DNA from: Bacteroidota bacterium
Lineage (GTDB): Bacteria > Bacteroidota > Bacteroidia > Chitinophagales > Chitinophagaceae
Direction of reading: 5' to 3'
NCBI GenBank assembly: GCA_023416995.1
Contig: JAEZGI010000032.1
Location: 192,678-256,677, forward strand
Length of the DNA: 64,000 nucleotides
The translations under genes and the position numbers were made by a program. Below are positions 44,813-53,164 of this stretch, one piece after another. The notes under the pieces were generated by a model, which saw only the letters and a list, made by a program, of their open reading frames with translations, searched no databases and was not told where the DNA came from. Position 1 is the stretch's first letter, and each line of letters opens with the position of its first letter.

Positions 44813-47239
44813 TTATTCACTTCGAAGGCTCTTGACAGGGTTGGCTATAGCTGCCTTTATGGCCTGAATCGAAATTGTCAATACTGCTACGAGCGCAGCC
44901 ACAACACCGGCAACTACAAAAATCCACCAGCCAACCTGTACACGGTATGCAAAATCCTGCAACCAGTTATCCATAGCAAACCAGGCGATTGGGAAAGCTA
45001 TCAAAGCCGCGATAGCGACAAGCTTTAGAAAATCCCGTGATAACAACCGGACGATACTGCTCACACTGGCGCCTAGCACTTTTCTTACTCCAATCTCTTT
45101 CATTCTTTGTGTGATAGCAAAAGCAGACAGGCCGAAGAGTCCAAGACAGGCTATAAAAATGGCCAGGGCAGCAAACACAAAAAATATACTGCCTTGTCTG
45201 AGTTCAGACTCATATAATGATTGATATCTTTCATCAATAAATGAATATTCAAATGGCACATCAGGATTGAATCTTTTGTACACCGTTTCGATATGCTTTA
45301 TTGCCGCGGGCACATTTTTTCCGCTGATACGGATAGAAACGTTCCGCGCGCCCGTTCCGTTAGCGACAGGCATGGTCACAACAAGAGGTACGATTTTCTG
45401 ATGCATAGATTCAAAATGAAAATCACCCATAATGCCTATTACGCGACCGGATAAGCCACCATACGACATTGATTTCCCTACCAGTCCTGCTACGGGCTCA
45501 TAGCCAAGGTTCCTGGCAGCAGTTTCATTTAAAATGAATGCGCTGGTATCCGTTCCGTATTCCTTCGAAAAATTCCGTCCGGCTGCCATTTTAATATTAT
45601 AGGTCGGAATAAATTTTTCATCTGCAGCCAGGAATTTGATATCAACAGGAGAAGGTGCAGCTGAATCACCCTGGATCATACCGGCCCCCTGTGAATCAAG
45701 TAAACGACCCGTTGGAACGCGCGAAGATCTTCCAGCTTCTTCTATAGCCGGATTTTGAAGCAATTGCTGTCTGAAACTTTCATAGTTATCATTCACACCG
45801 CCGGAAACACCAACCACAACAACCTGTGACCGGTCATAGCCCAGGTTGGTCTGCTGCATGTAGTTTAACTGCTGAAATACAATGGCCGTGCTGATGATCA
45901 GAATAATTGAAATAGAAAACTGTGTTACCACCAATACCTGGCGGAACGAAACATTACCACCCTTGATCTTAAAGAGCCCTTTCAAGGTTTTAATAGGCTG
46001 GAAAGCGGACATAAACAATGCAGGATATAAACCCGATATAAGACCGACCAGAACCGGCACCAACAGAACAGGAAGCAATATGTTCGGTTTGAGAAGAGGA
46101 GTGAAACTTAACTCAAGACCGGACAACCTGTTCATGAGTGGCAGGCCCAGAATAGTTAACCCCGCAGCAAGAGCGAGCGCTATTAAAGTAAGTAAAACTG
46201 ATTCGGTAAGAAACTGTGCCACGAGCTCAGCTTTGTTGGCACCTGATACCTTACGGATACCAATTTCTTTTGCTCTCAAAACGGATCTCGCCGTTGCAAG
46301 ATTCATATAATTGATGCACGCGATTAATAAGATGAACAGTGCAATCGCAGCAAAGATGTAAACCCGGGTAATATCACCGTTTGGTTCAACTTCATCATCC
46401 GTTTTTGAATGGAGATGAATGTCTGTCAATTTCTGCAACCCCAGTGTCGTGAACTGTGATGCTCTATCTGTGTCATAAACGCTTGCAAGGTGTTTATCAA
46501 TAAAAAAAGGAAACTTCTTTTCAAGACTGGCCGCCGGGTAGTTTTTTGGCAACATAATGTAGGTGCGGAAAGCATTGTTGCCCCAATTGGTACGCAATCT
46601 TTCTTCCCCGTAAACATCAGGGTTCCTGAGGGTACTAAAGGATACCAGCAGCCTGGGGTGGATGTGGGTGTTGGCAGGTAAGGCTTTATAAACGCCGGTC
46701 ACTTTAAGATTGAGCCGGTTGTCTAGTTTTATAAGCTGGTTAAGCGGATTTTCATTTCCAAAGTATTTCTTCGCGACTTCTTCCGATAACATTATTGTGC
46801 CGGGTTCTGCTAACGCAGACTTTCTGTCACCACTGACTATGTCGGTTGTGAAAAAATCGAAGAAATTTTCATCAGCCGCAAATGCATCTTCTTCGGTAAA
46901 GATTTTTTCGCCGAACCTGAACGCCATGCTACCCAATCCCAACATCCTGGTCATCTTTTCAATATCAGGATATTCACTCACCAGTAACGGCCCAAAAGGA
47001 GGCGCTACACTGGAAAGCTTCAATGATGTGACTCCCTTGTCAGAATGAAAGGTCCTGGTTACACGATAGATATCTGCTGATCTGGGGTTGGTGCGATCAT
47101 AACTAACCTCGTTGAGAATATACGCTACAATTAACAAACAACATGTAAAACCGATGGCCAGCCCTGCTATATTAATTAACGAGGTAAACTTGTGTTTCAG
47201 AAGGCTTCTGTAAGCGATTTTTACATAGTTGTATAGCAT
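44813..47239 (-). CDS. Large MacB/FtsX-type ABC permease (808 residues), next to the ATPase
   Basis: Double permease, start MLYNYVKIAYRSLLKHKFTS, first helix about 20-42, middle helices with CINYMNLATARSVLRAKEIGIRKVSGANKAEL, second half SFRQVLVVTQFSISIILIIS, end block CLGLFGLSAFAITQRMKEIGVRKVLGAS and NPVKSLRSE. It directly follows the ATPase gene with a 61-base gap and is that ATPase's most likely partner. It is the first of five consecutive permease genes in this unit. Confidence 0.9.
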   Translation of the reverse strand: MLYNYVKIAYRSLLKHKFTSLINIAGLAIGFTCCLLIVAYILNEVSYDRTNPRSADIYRVTRTFHSDKGVTSLKLSSVAPPFGPLLVSEYPDIEKMTRMLGLGSMAFRFGEKIFTEEDAFAADENFFDFFTTDIVSGDRKSALAEPGTIMLSEEVAKKYFGNENPLNQLIKLDNRLNLKVTGVYKALPANTHIHPRLLVSFSTLRNPDVYGEERLRTNWGNNAFRTYIMLPKNYPAASLEKKFPFFIDKHLASVYDTDRASQFTTLGLQKLTDIHLHSKTDDEVEPNGDITRVYIFAAIALFILLIACINYMNLATARSVLRAKEIGIRKVSGANKAELVAQFLTESVLLTLIALALAAGLTILGLPLMNRLSGLELSFTPLLKPNILLPVLLVPVLVGLISGLYPALFMSAFQPIKTLKGLFKIKGGNVSFRQVLVVTQFSISIILIISTAIVFQQLNYMQQTNLGYDRSQVVVVGVSGGVNDNYESFRQQLLQNPAIEEAGRSSRVPTGRLLDSQGAGMIQGDSAAPSPVDIKFLAADEKFIPTYNIKMAAGRNFSKEYGTDTSAFILNETAARNLGYEPVAGLVGKSMSYGGLSGRVIGIMGDFHFESMHQKIVPLVVTMPVANGTGARNVSIRISGKNVPAAIKHIETVYKRFNPDVPFEYSFIDERYQSLYESELRQGSIFFVFAALAIFIACLGLFGLSAFAITQRMKEIGVRKVLGASVSSIVRLLSRDFLKLVAIAALIAFPIAWFAMDNWLQDFAYRVQVGWWIFVVAGVVAALVAVLTISIQAIKAAIANPVKSLRSE

Positions 47240-47300
47240 AGCATTAGTATTAAAGCAGCATTGAAAACGCTACCCGGGGAAAAAATCAGGGTTTAGTGAC

Positions 47301-47978
47301 TCAAACCATTATGTTCTCGGTCACGGCCTGGCCATCAAGCATGCGGATAATACGGTGACTATAACGTGAATCGTGTTCACTGTGTGTAACCATTATGATG
47401 GTGGTACCCTGCTCGTTAAGATCAGTGAGCAATGTCATTACCTCATTACCATTTGAGGAATCGAGATTACCTGTGGGCTCATCCGCCAGTATCAGTTTTG
47501 GCCGGTTAACTACGGCACGTGCAACGGCTACACGTTGTTGTTGACCACCTGAAAGTTGCTGTGGATAGTGATTGCGGCGGTGCATGATCTGCATTTTGTC
47601 CAGCACTTCTTCTACACGCTGTTTGCGTTCCTGTCCCTTGACCCCGAGATAAATAAGGGGAAGTTCCACATTTTCAAACACTGTAAGTTCATCGATGAGG
47701 TTGAAGCTCTGGAACACAAACCCGATATTTCTTTTTCTGAGATCGGCCCGTTTTCTTTCATTGAATTTGGCTACCTCTATGCCATTGAACAAAAAGCTCC
47801 CTGCATCCGGATCATCTAACAAGCCGACGATATTAAGAAGTGTAGATTTTCCACAACCGGATGGCCCCATGACTGCAACAAACTCGCCTTCCTTTACTTC
47901 AAAAGAAAGCTTGTTGAGTGCAACGGTCTCCACTTCTTCAGTGCGGTAGATTTTTTCAAGTGCAGTGATTTTGATCAT
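47301..47978 (-). CDS. ABC transporter ATP-binding protein, MacB/LolD type
   Basis: Cytoplasmic ATPase of 225 residues. Walker A GPSGCGKS (38-45), Q-loop VFQSFNLIDELTVFENVE, complete signature LSGGQQQRVAVARAV, Walker B LILADEPTGNLD, switch histidine in VTHSEHD. Unlike the second ATPase of the cluster it keeps the arginine after QQQ. It lies between the small secreted-protein gene and the run of five permeases, so it may power several of them. Confidence 0.93.
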   Translation of the reverse strand: MIKITALEKIYRTEEVETVALNKLSFEVKEGEFVAVMGPSGCGKSTLLNIVGLLDDPDAGSFLFNGIEVAKFNERKRADLRKRNIGFVFQSFNLIDELTVFENVELPLIYLGVKGQERKQRVEEVLDKMQIMHRRNHYPQQLSGGQQQRVAVARAVVNRPKLILADEPTGNLDSSNGNEVMTLLTDLNEQGTTIIMVTHSEHDSRYSHRIIRMLDGQAVTENIMV

Positions 47979-48052
47979 TGTTATTTGATTTAGAGTTATT
48001 TTTTATTAAATGAAACGCACGAACCTTGAACAGGTTACAGCTTTGTAATAAT

Positions 48053-48262
48053 TTATAGCTGAATATTGATCAGTTGAAGCGGAAACACTTCCAGCTCCAG
48101 ACCCGACTGTTTGGGAACAAGTGCAGTTTCGTTTTTTTCTGTGGCTGACACTTCTTTCAGCTTCAGAAAGTCTGCATCCGGCCTCGCACAACTATTGGTG
48201 TAAGAGGGAAGCACGCAAACGGTGCATATCAGGGTTACGATGAACAGCATTTTCTTGAACAT
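48053..48262 (-). CDS. Small secreted protein of unknown function in the exporter operon
   Basis: 69 residues from ATG 48262; the frame is open further upstream, but that part overlaps the end of the HlyD-type gene and adds no signal-like sequence. MFKKMLFIVTLICTVCVLPSY is a clear export signal. TNSC follows, a poor lipobox, so ordinary cleavage is more likely than lipidation. The mature part is about 45 residues, acidic and amphipathic (LKLKEVSATEKNET, then LELEVFPLQLINIQL). It lies 31 bases after the adaptor gene and 74 bases before the ATPase gene. It could be an exporter accessory or a cargo. I know no relative. Confidence 0.6.
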   Translation of the reverse strand: MFKKMLFIVTLICTVCVLPSYTNSCARPDADFLKLKEVSATEKNETALVPKQSGLELEVFPLQLINIQL

Positions 48263-48293
48263 AACTGAGGTATTAATGATGATGAGGCTTGTG

Positions 48294-49598
48294 TTAGTCT
48301 TTTTTAAGGATAAGTTCCTGCATATTTCCGTAGTTCTCATAACTTGAAGTAACCACCTTATCTCCCGGGTTCAAACCATTCATTACTTCATAGTACTCGG
48401 TACTTTGACGGTTCAGTTGGATGTCTACCTTATAAGCAGATTTTCCATCTTCTCTTACTTTATAAATCCAGTTACCGCCGGTTTGCTGGTAAAATCCACC
48501 CTTTGGTAACATAATCGCTTCGGTTTCATCGCTAAGTGCCAGCAGGATCTGGAGCGTTTGACCGCGACGCACACCTTTGGGTATTTCGCCCAGGAACTCC
48601 AGATCAACCTGGAACCGTCCATTCGTAACCTGTGTGTAAATTTTCTTGATCTCAAGCTCATACGATTTTCCGGCAAAGTTGAATTTGCCCCGCAGACCGG
48701 TAAGGATATTTGATATATAGTGCTCGTCAATATCCGCACGTACTTTAAAACCGCTGAGCACATCAATCTGCCCGAGACGTTCGCCTTTATTTTTTGATTG
48801 CCCGATTTCAGCATCCAATGAAGTCAGCTGACCATCAACAGGTGAACGTACAATCAAATCACCTACTTTTCGCTGCATCAGGGCCAGCGCATTTTTCATC
48901 CTGCTATATGATTCTGCCATCTGGTCGAGCTGCTGCTTGGTTGAAGTTGAGTCCTTGCTCAGGATTTGTTCGGTAAGTTTTTTCCTCAGCACCTGGTAGT
49001 CATACAGGTTTTTAGAAGAATTATATTCCTGTGAACCGATCGCCTTTTGTTCGTAAAGGTGTTTGTTCAATTTGTACAACCGTTCCGCTTCTTTAAGCGC
49101 ATTGTCCACATCCGCCATCTGGTTCAGCTTGGTGATGGTATTCTGCTGTGCATTATCACGGGAGATTTGCATTTGTGTCAATACGTTAAACACACCGGTT
49201 TCCTGGGTTGAAAGACTTAATTCGAGATCGGTGTTGCTCAGCTTCATGATGGGTTCGCCTTTCTTCATGATCGCACCGTCCTCGACATATTTTTCTTCAA
49301 CACGACCGCCCTCAATAGCATCAAGATAGATCGTGGTAATTGGTAACACAATACCATTTACAGGGATCGTTACCTGGAAAGGACCTTTTTTCACCTCACT
49401 GATAGTTATGCGTTCAGTGTCTACATTCAAACGGCTGTTGCCGGAAGTGAAATAAACACTTGAAGCTATAAGGGCAACTAATGCAACGATTCCGCAGATC
49501 GTCATTATTCTTTTTGAGGTCCAGGTTTTTTTTGCAATTACTCTATCCACTTTAGTAAACTTTAGATTATGTTTCTGAAAAAGTGACCGGCTATCCAT
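48294..49598 (-). CDS. HlyD/MacA-family periplasmic adaptor
   Basis: Links inner-membrane permeases to the TolC-type channel. From ATG 49598 it has 434 residues; an in-frame GTG at 49610 would add four. Seen: one N-terminal membrane helix (IMTICGIVALVALIASSVYF), a lipoyl-type beta region (GGRVEEKYVEDGAIMKKGEPI), a coiled-coil hairpin with many K/E/Q heptads (about 110-235), the returning lipoyl half (GDLIVRSPVDGQLTSLDAEIGQ), and a beta-barrel. First gene of the exporter operon; an inverted repeat encloses its start codon and a 16-base motif lies upstream. Confidence 0.9.
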   Translation of the reverse strand: MDSRSLFQKHNLKFTKVDRVIAKKTWTSKRIMTICGIVALVALIASSVYFTSGNSRLNVDTERITISEVKKGPFQVTIPVNGIVLPITTIYLDAIEGGRVEEKYVEDGAIMKKGEPIMKLSNTDLELSLSTQETGVFNVLTQMQISRDNAQQNTITKLNQMADVDNALKEAERLYKLNKHLYEQKAIGSQEYNSSKNLYDYQVLRKKLTEQILSKDSTSTKQQLDQMAESYSRMKNALALMQRKVGDLIVRSPVDGQLTSLDAEIGQSKNKGERLGQIDVLSGFKVRADIDEHYISNILTGLRGKFNFAGKSYELEIKKIYTQVTNGRFQVDLEFLGEIPKGVRRGQTLQILLALSDETEAIMLPKGGFYQQTGGNWIYKVREDGKSAYKVDIQLNRQSTEYYEVMNGLNPGDKVVTSSYENYGNMQELILKKD

Positions 49599-49610
49599 CT
49601 GCCCGGTCAC
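49583..49610 (-). promoter_or_regulatory. 8-bp inverted repeat enclosing the adaptor start codon
   Basis: GTGACCGG and CCGGTCAC flank 12 bases. In the - strand mRNA these would form a stem with the ATG (49598-49596) in its loop. This could set translation efficiency or respond to a factor. The same bases also contain the alternative GTG start, so the structure may pick between starts. Confidence 0.35.
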
Positions 49611-49650
49611 TCAAACAATCATCGGCTGATTTCAACTGTTCAATACAATA

Positions 49651-49666
49651 AGAAACAATATGCCAG
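49651..49666 (-). promoter_or_regulatory. Motif CTGGCATATTGTTTCT upstream of the exporter operon
   Basis: Partner of the element at 34833-34848 (13 of 16 bases equal). It ends 52 bases before the ATG of the HlyD-type gene, inside the 259-base region shared with the divergent NtrC-type regulator gene. The GG fits a sigma-54 -24 element; the -12 position reads TC rather than GC. Confidence 0.35.
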
Positions 49667-49835
49667 AAACGAATCTCATTGATATACAAGCTTTTGAAAT
49701 CAACTTCTCTACGAGCATGTTCGTTAGCGGTACATCATGTGTTCGCTTTCGATACACTTACCGTACAGTGGTTTTTATGCGTAAAAAATTAATTGCCATC
49801 GCTTTGTATTTATGGTATAATTGTAGTTCCGAATG

Positions 49836-49850
49836 TTGCATTCAGTGCAA
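49836..49850. promoter_or_regulatory. Inverted repeat TTGCA-N5-TGCAA before the response-regulator gene
   Basis: 15-base dyad 20 bases before ATG 49870. Its spacing suits one helical turn of a dimeric DNA-binding protein, possibly the regulator itself. A single copy only. Confidence 0.3.
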
Positions 49851-49869
49851 TAATTATTTTTAACCAACT

Positions 49870-51231
49870 ATGTCATTAAAAAACACCTGCGTGCTGGTGA
49901 TCGACGACGATCCGGACGTACTAACTGCTGTTCGATTGTTACTAAAGACCGAAGTAAAGGAAGTGGTAACTGAAAAAAATCCTGAAAACCTGCGCTGGCT
50001 ACTTTCAAAACAAAAGTTCGACCTGATTTTACTTGACATGAATTTCAACAGTTCAATCAATACAGGTAACGAAGGATTGTTCTGGCTCAAAAAAATACAT
50101 GGTGAATACCGTTCCGAAGCGGCGGTTATCATGATAACCGCCTATGGGGATATTGATCTTGCCGTAAGATGTTTAAAAGAAGGAGCGGCCGATTTTGTGG
50201 TTAAGCCCTGGCACAATGAAAAACTAATCAGTATCATTCGTGATGCGCTCAAGAGAAAGGGCGGCAAGGCAAGCTCACAACCCAGTTTCAGCGCAGACTC
50301 GATCATTGGCAAAGAACTGATGGGTGAATCTGCGGCGATGGAAGATATCTTTTATAAGATCGAAAAAATTGCACCGACTGATGCAAACATCCTGATCCTG
50401 GGTGAAAATGGCACAGGTAAGGATCTGATTGCAAAAGCTATTCATCAGCAATCACTGCGCGCTGCCAAACCCTTTATAAAGGTCGATGTGGGCGCCCTTA
50501 CGGAGTCGCTGTTTGAAAGCGAACTGTTCGGTCACAAAAAAGGAGCGTTTACTGATGCCCGTGAGGACAGGATGGGACGTTTCGAAGCCGCAGCCGGCGG
50601 CACTTTGTTTTTAGATGAAATAGGTAACATCTCCTTACACCAGCAGGCTAAATTGTTGAGCGTTTTACAAAACCGACAGGTAACCCGTCTTGGTACAAAT
50701 GATGCCATACCTATTGATATCCGCCTGATTTGCGCCACTAACGTACCGCTTTCAGAACTGGCGAACGAAAACCGCTTCCGTAAGGATCTCATTTACCGGA
50801 TCAATACTGTTGAAATTATGTTGCCACCGTTGCATAAAAGAGGCGACGATATTATTTTGCTGGCCAAACATTTCAGTACCATTTACAGCAACAAATATTT
50901 GAAACCCGGGCTGAAGTTTGACGAGAAAGCAATGGATAAACTGATGCAATATCATTATCCTGGTAATATCCGTGAACTACAGTATACCATTGAAAGGGCA
51001 GTGATAATGAGCGACGGAGATGTGTTACAGGCAAAGGACCTGATTTTTTCGCCGATTGAAAGCCCGCGTGTGATCGAATCTGAACCTGCTGAGTTTAAAT
51101 TAAGCTCAATCGAGAAAAACACCATTATGAAAGTAATTGAAAAACATAATGGCAATATCAGCAAAGCTGCGAAGGAACTGGGTTTAACGCGGACCGCATT
51201 ATATCGCAGACTTAGTAAATATGATATTTAA
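49870..51231 (+). CDS. NtrC-family sigma-54-dependent response regulator
   Basis: Transcription activator of 453 residues. Receiver domain with acidic patch Asp12-14, phospho-acceptor Asp56 and Lys112; AAA+ domain with Walker A GENGTGKD (178-185), the sigma-54 contact loop as GAFTDA (225-230, the classic form is GAFTGA) and Walker B GGTLFLDE (243-250); C-terminal Fis-type helix-turn-helix (NGNISKAAKELGLTRTALYRRL). It is followed after 35 bases by its histidine kinase and is divergent from the exporter operon, which it probably activates. The GAFTDA form is, to my knowledge, frequent in Bacteroidota. Confidence 0.93.
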   Translation: MSLKNTCVLVIDDDPDVLTAVRLLLKTEVKEVVTEKNPENLRWLLSKQKFDLILLDMNFNSSINTGNEGLFWLKKIHGEYRSEAAVIMITAYGDIDLAVRCLKEGAADFVVKPWHNEKLISIIRDALKRKGGKASSQPSFSADSIIGKELMGESAAMEDIFYKIEKIAPTDANILILGENGTGKDLIAKAIHQQSLRAAKPFIKVDVGALTESLFESELFGHKKGAFTDAREDRMGRFEAAAGGTLFLDEIGNISLHQQAKLLSVLQNRQVTRLGTNDAIPIDIRLICATNVPLSELANENRFRKDLIYRINTVEIMLPPLHKRGDDIILLAKHFSTIYSNKYLKPGLKFDEKAMDKLMQYHYPGNIRELQYTIERAVIMSDGDVLQAKDLIFSPIESPRVIESEPAEFKLSSIEKNTIMKVIEKHNGNISKAAKELGLTRTALYRRLSKYDI

Positions 51232-51266
51232 AACCCGGGCTTTATAAACTCAGAATCAATTTTTAC

Positions 51267-52625
51267 ATGGCGCTCAGACCTTTTGAATGGCGCATCCTGT
51301 CACGGGTGCTGTTTTTATTACTGACCTTAACACTGGCAGCCTTCATTATTGTTAAGGGTCTTATGGGCCCGGGTTGGTTTATCTATCTAACCATCGTGTT
51401 GCCTTTGATTGTGTACCAGGTAATCGAATTCTATCGTTTCCAGCGAAAGGCGCATACTGAGCTTGACCAGTTTGTTGAGTCGGTTCACTACCGTGACTTC
51501 AGCCGGTATTTTGATGTGAAACATGCACCTGTAGATCTGCAACCATTGCGCCAGGGATTCAATGAAATCAATTCAACATTTAAGGATATCAGTAAAGAAC
51601 GGGAAACGCAATACCAGTATTTGCAAAAGATTCTCGAGTTGATCGATACCGGCATTATTATGTATGCAGAAGATGATGGGGAAGTGGTTTGGCTGAATGA
51701 AGCATTAAAAAAAATGATTCATCTGCCTTATCTTAAAACGGTGCATTCGCTCACAAAACGTGATCCGGAATTGTATCGCCAGATCGTTGCATTAAAACCC
51801 GGTGAAACGAAAATCGGGACCGCGCACCTGGAAAGAGCTGCATTTAAAATACTTTTATCGGCAACAGCCTTCCAGACGGATGGAAGGAAGTTTAAACTGG
51901 TTGCTTTTCAAAACGTGAATGAGGCGCTTGACGAAACTGAATCAAAGGCCTGGCAAAAACTGTTGAGTGTGATGACGCATGAGATCATGAATTCAATAGC
52001 GCCAATATCGTCACTTGCAGAAACACTTAAAAAAAGACTTAAACAATCAATGCATGCATTGAGTAATGAGAGCGGGGGAGTAGATGATCTTGAGCTGGGT
52101 ATTGACACCATCAAACGTCGCAGCGAGGGTCTTTTGAAATTTGCAGAAACATACAGGAACCTCAATAAGATCACTTCACCAAATGTGAAGCAGGTGTTGG
52201 TTCGCGACTTGTTTGAGAATCTGCATCACCTGATGCAACCAACGCTCGAACAGAAAAACATCGACATGGAAATCATTTTGAAAGATCCCGCGTTGATATT
52301 GGTTGCAGACACCAACCTGGTGGAACAGGTGCTTATAAACCTGGTAGTTAATGCGATTGAAGCTGTAAAAGACAAAGAAGAACCGCGGATCGTTTTATCC
52401 GGTTATATAGCTTCAACAAGAAAAACCATTATAAAAGTTTCTGATAACGGTTCCGGCATGAGCGAAGAGGTACTTGATAAGATCTTCATACCCTTCTTCA
52501 GCACGAAGAAAAGCGGTTCTGGTATTGGTCTCAGTCTCTGTAAACAGATCATGATGTTGCATCACGGCAGTATCAGTGTGCAATCTGTAGAAGGTGAGGG
52601 TACTGCTTTTGTTCTTACGTTCTGA
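51267..52625 (+). CDS. Sensor histidine kinase, NtrB/NtrY-like
   Basis: Inner-membrane kinase of 452 residues, the partner of the preceding regulator. Two membrane segments at about 11-30 and 37-55 with almost no periplasmic loop, so it probably senses within the membrane or from the cytoplasm. Then come a HAMP-like linker, a PAS-like domain (about 115-220, LELIDTGIIMYAEDDGEVVWLNEA split by a short loop), the phospho-acceptor His238 in MTHEIMNSIAPI, and the ATPase motifs NLVVNAIEAV, DNGSGM and GSGIGLSLCKQI. The HEIMNSIAPI form is typical of kinases paired with NtrC-type regulators. Confidence 0.93.
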   Translation: MALRPFEWRILSRVLFLLLTLTLAAFIIVKGLMGPGWFIYLTIVLPLIVYQVIEFYRFQRKAHTELDQFVESVHYRDFSRYFDVKHAPVDLQPLRQGFNEINSTFKDISKERETQYQYLQKILELIDTGIIMYAEDDGEVVWLNEALKKMIHLPYLKTVHSLTKRDPELYRQIVALKPGETKIGTAHLERAAFKILLSATAFQTDGRKFKLVAFQNVNEALDETESKAWQKLLSVMTHEIMNSIAPISSLAETLKKRLKQSMHALSNESGGVDDLELGIDTIKRRSEGLLKFAETYRNLNKITSPNVKQVLVRDLFENLHHLMQPTLEQKNIDMEIILKDPALILVADTNLVEQVLINLVVNAIEAVKDKEEPRIVLSGYIASTRKTIIKVSDNGSGMSEEVLDKIFIPFFSTKKSGSGIGLSLCKQIMMLHHGSISVQSVEGEGTAFVLTF

Positions 52626-52631
52626 TTACGG

Positions 52632-53141
52632 TTAAGCAGGGAGCCGCAACTTTTTGGCTAACCAGCTTTTACCCAATGGAATGATCCAATTATCAGCAAG
52701 AGCCTGTTTGGTATCTACGAGGTTATTGAAATATAATGTGTCTGCGTTTATAAAGGATTGTTCAAATGCATAATTCAGTTGGGCAAGTGGAATGATCTGA
52801 ACCTTATCTTTCACGACGAAAGCCAGCGATTGCCGGTCGAACATATTTACCTTAAATTGTTGTTCTATTTGTTTTATCAGGCGCACTGAACTATCCGTGC
52901 TGCAACCACTAACCCCGGTTGCAGATTCGTCTGCCATCAAAATTATAAACTGGCCAAAAAACAGGTTCGCGTAACCGGTGACCTGGTCGCCATGAGATCT
53001 CCAGTTTCTTGCAAAATCGTTCAGTATATCTTCCAGTTGCAGTGCTTCAGACAATGAAAACAATCGGCTGCTCTGGTACACCCATACCCGGGAGTCAGGC
53101 GCAAAATGAGCAGGTAATAGTTCTTTATATTCCAGGTTCAT
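52632..53141 (-). CDS. Conserved Bacteroidota protein of unknown function
   Basis: 169 residues, no signal peptide, no membrane segment. Relatives are often labelled ABC transporter ATPase, but I see no Walker A, signature or Walker B motif, so that name is not supported. Visible: SRVWVYQSSRLFSLSEALQ at the start, a strand-rich middle (LFFGQFIILMADES), TDSSVRLIKQIEQQF, and WIIPLGKSWLAKKL at the end. It begins 23 bases after the Fe-S protein gene on the same strand and probably shares its transcript. It ends six bases from the kinase gene stop. Confidence 0.65.
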   Translation of the reverse strand: MNLEYKELLPAHFAPDSRVWVYQSSRLFSLSEALQLEDILNDFARNWRSHGDQVTGYANLFFGQFIILMADESATGVSGCSTDSSVRLIKQIEQQFKVNMFDRQSLAFVVKDKVQIIPLAQLNYAFEQSFINADTLYFNNLVDTKQALADNWIIPLGKSWLAKKLRLPA

Positions 53142-53164
53142 CTTACAAAATTAGGCATTCTGAG

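Noticed and set aside
49611..49869. A textbook sigma-54 promoter (TGGCAC-N5-TTGC) between regulator and exporter
   Set aside because: No exact match on either strand; only the shortened CTGGCATAT element reported separately.
52632..53141. ABC transporter ATPase, a name often given to relatives of this protein
   Set aside because: No Walker A, signature or Walker B motif in its 169 residues.
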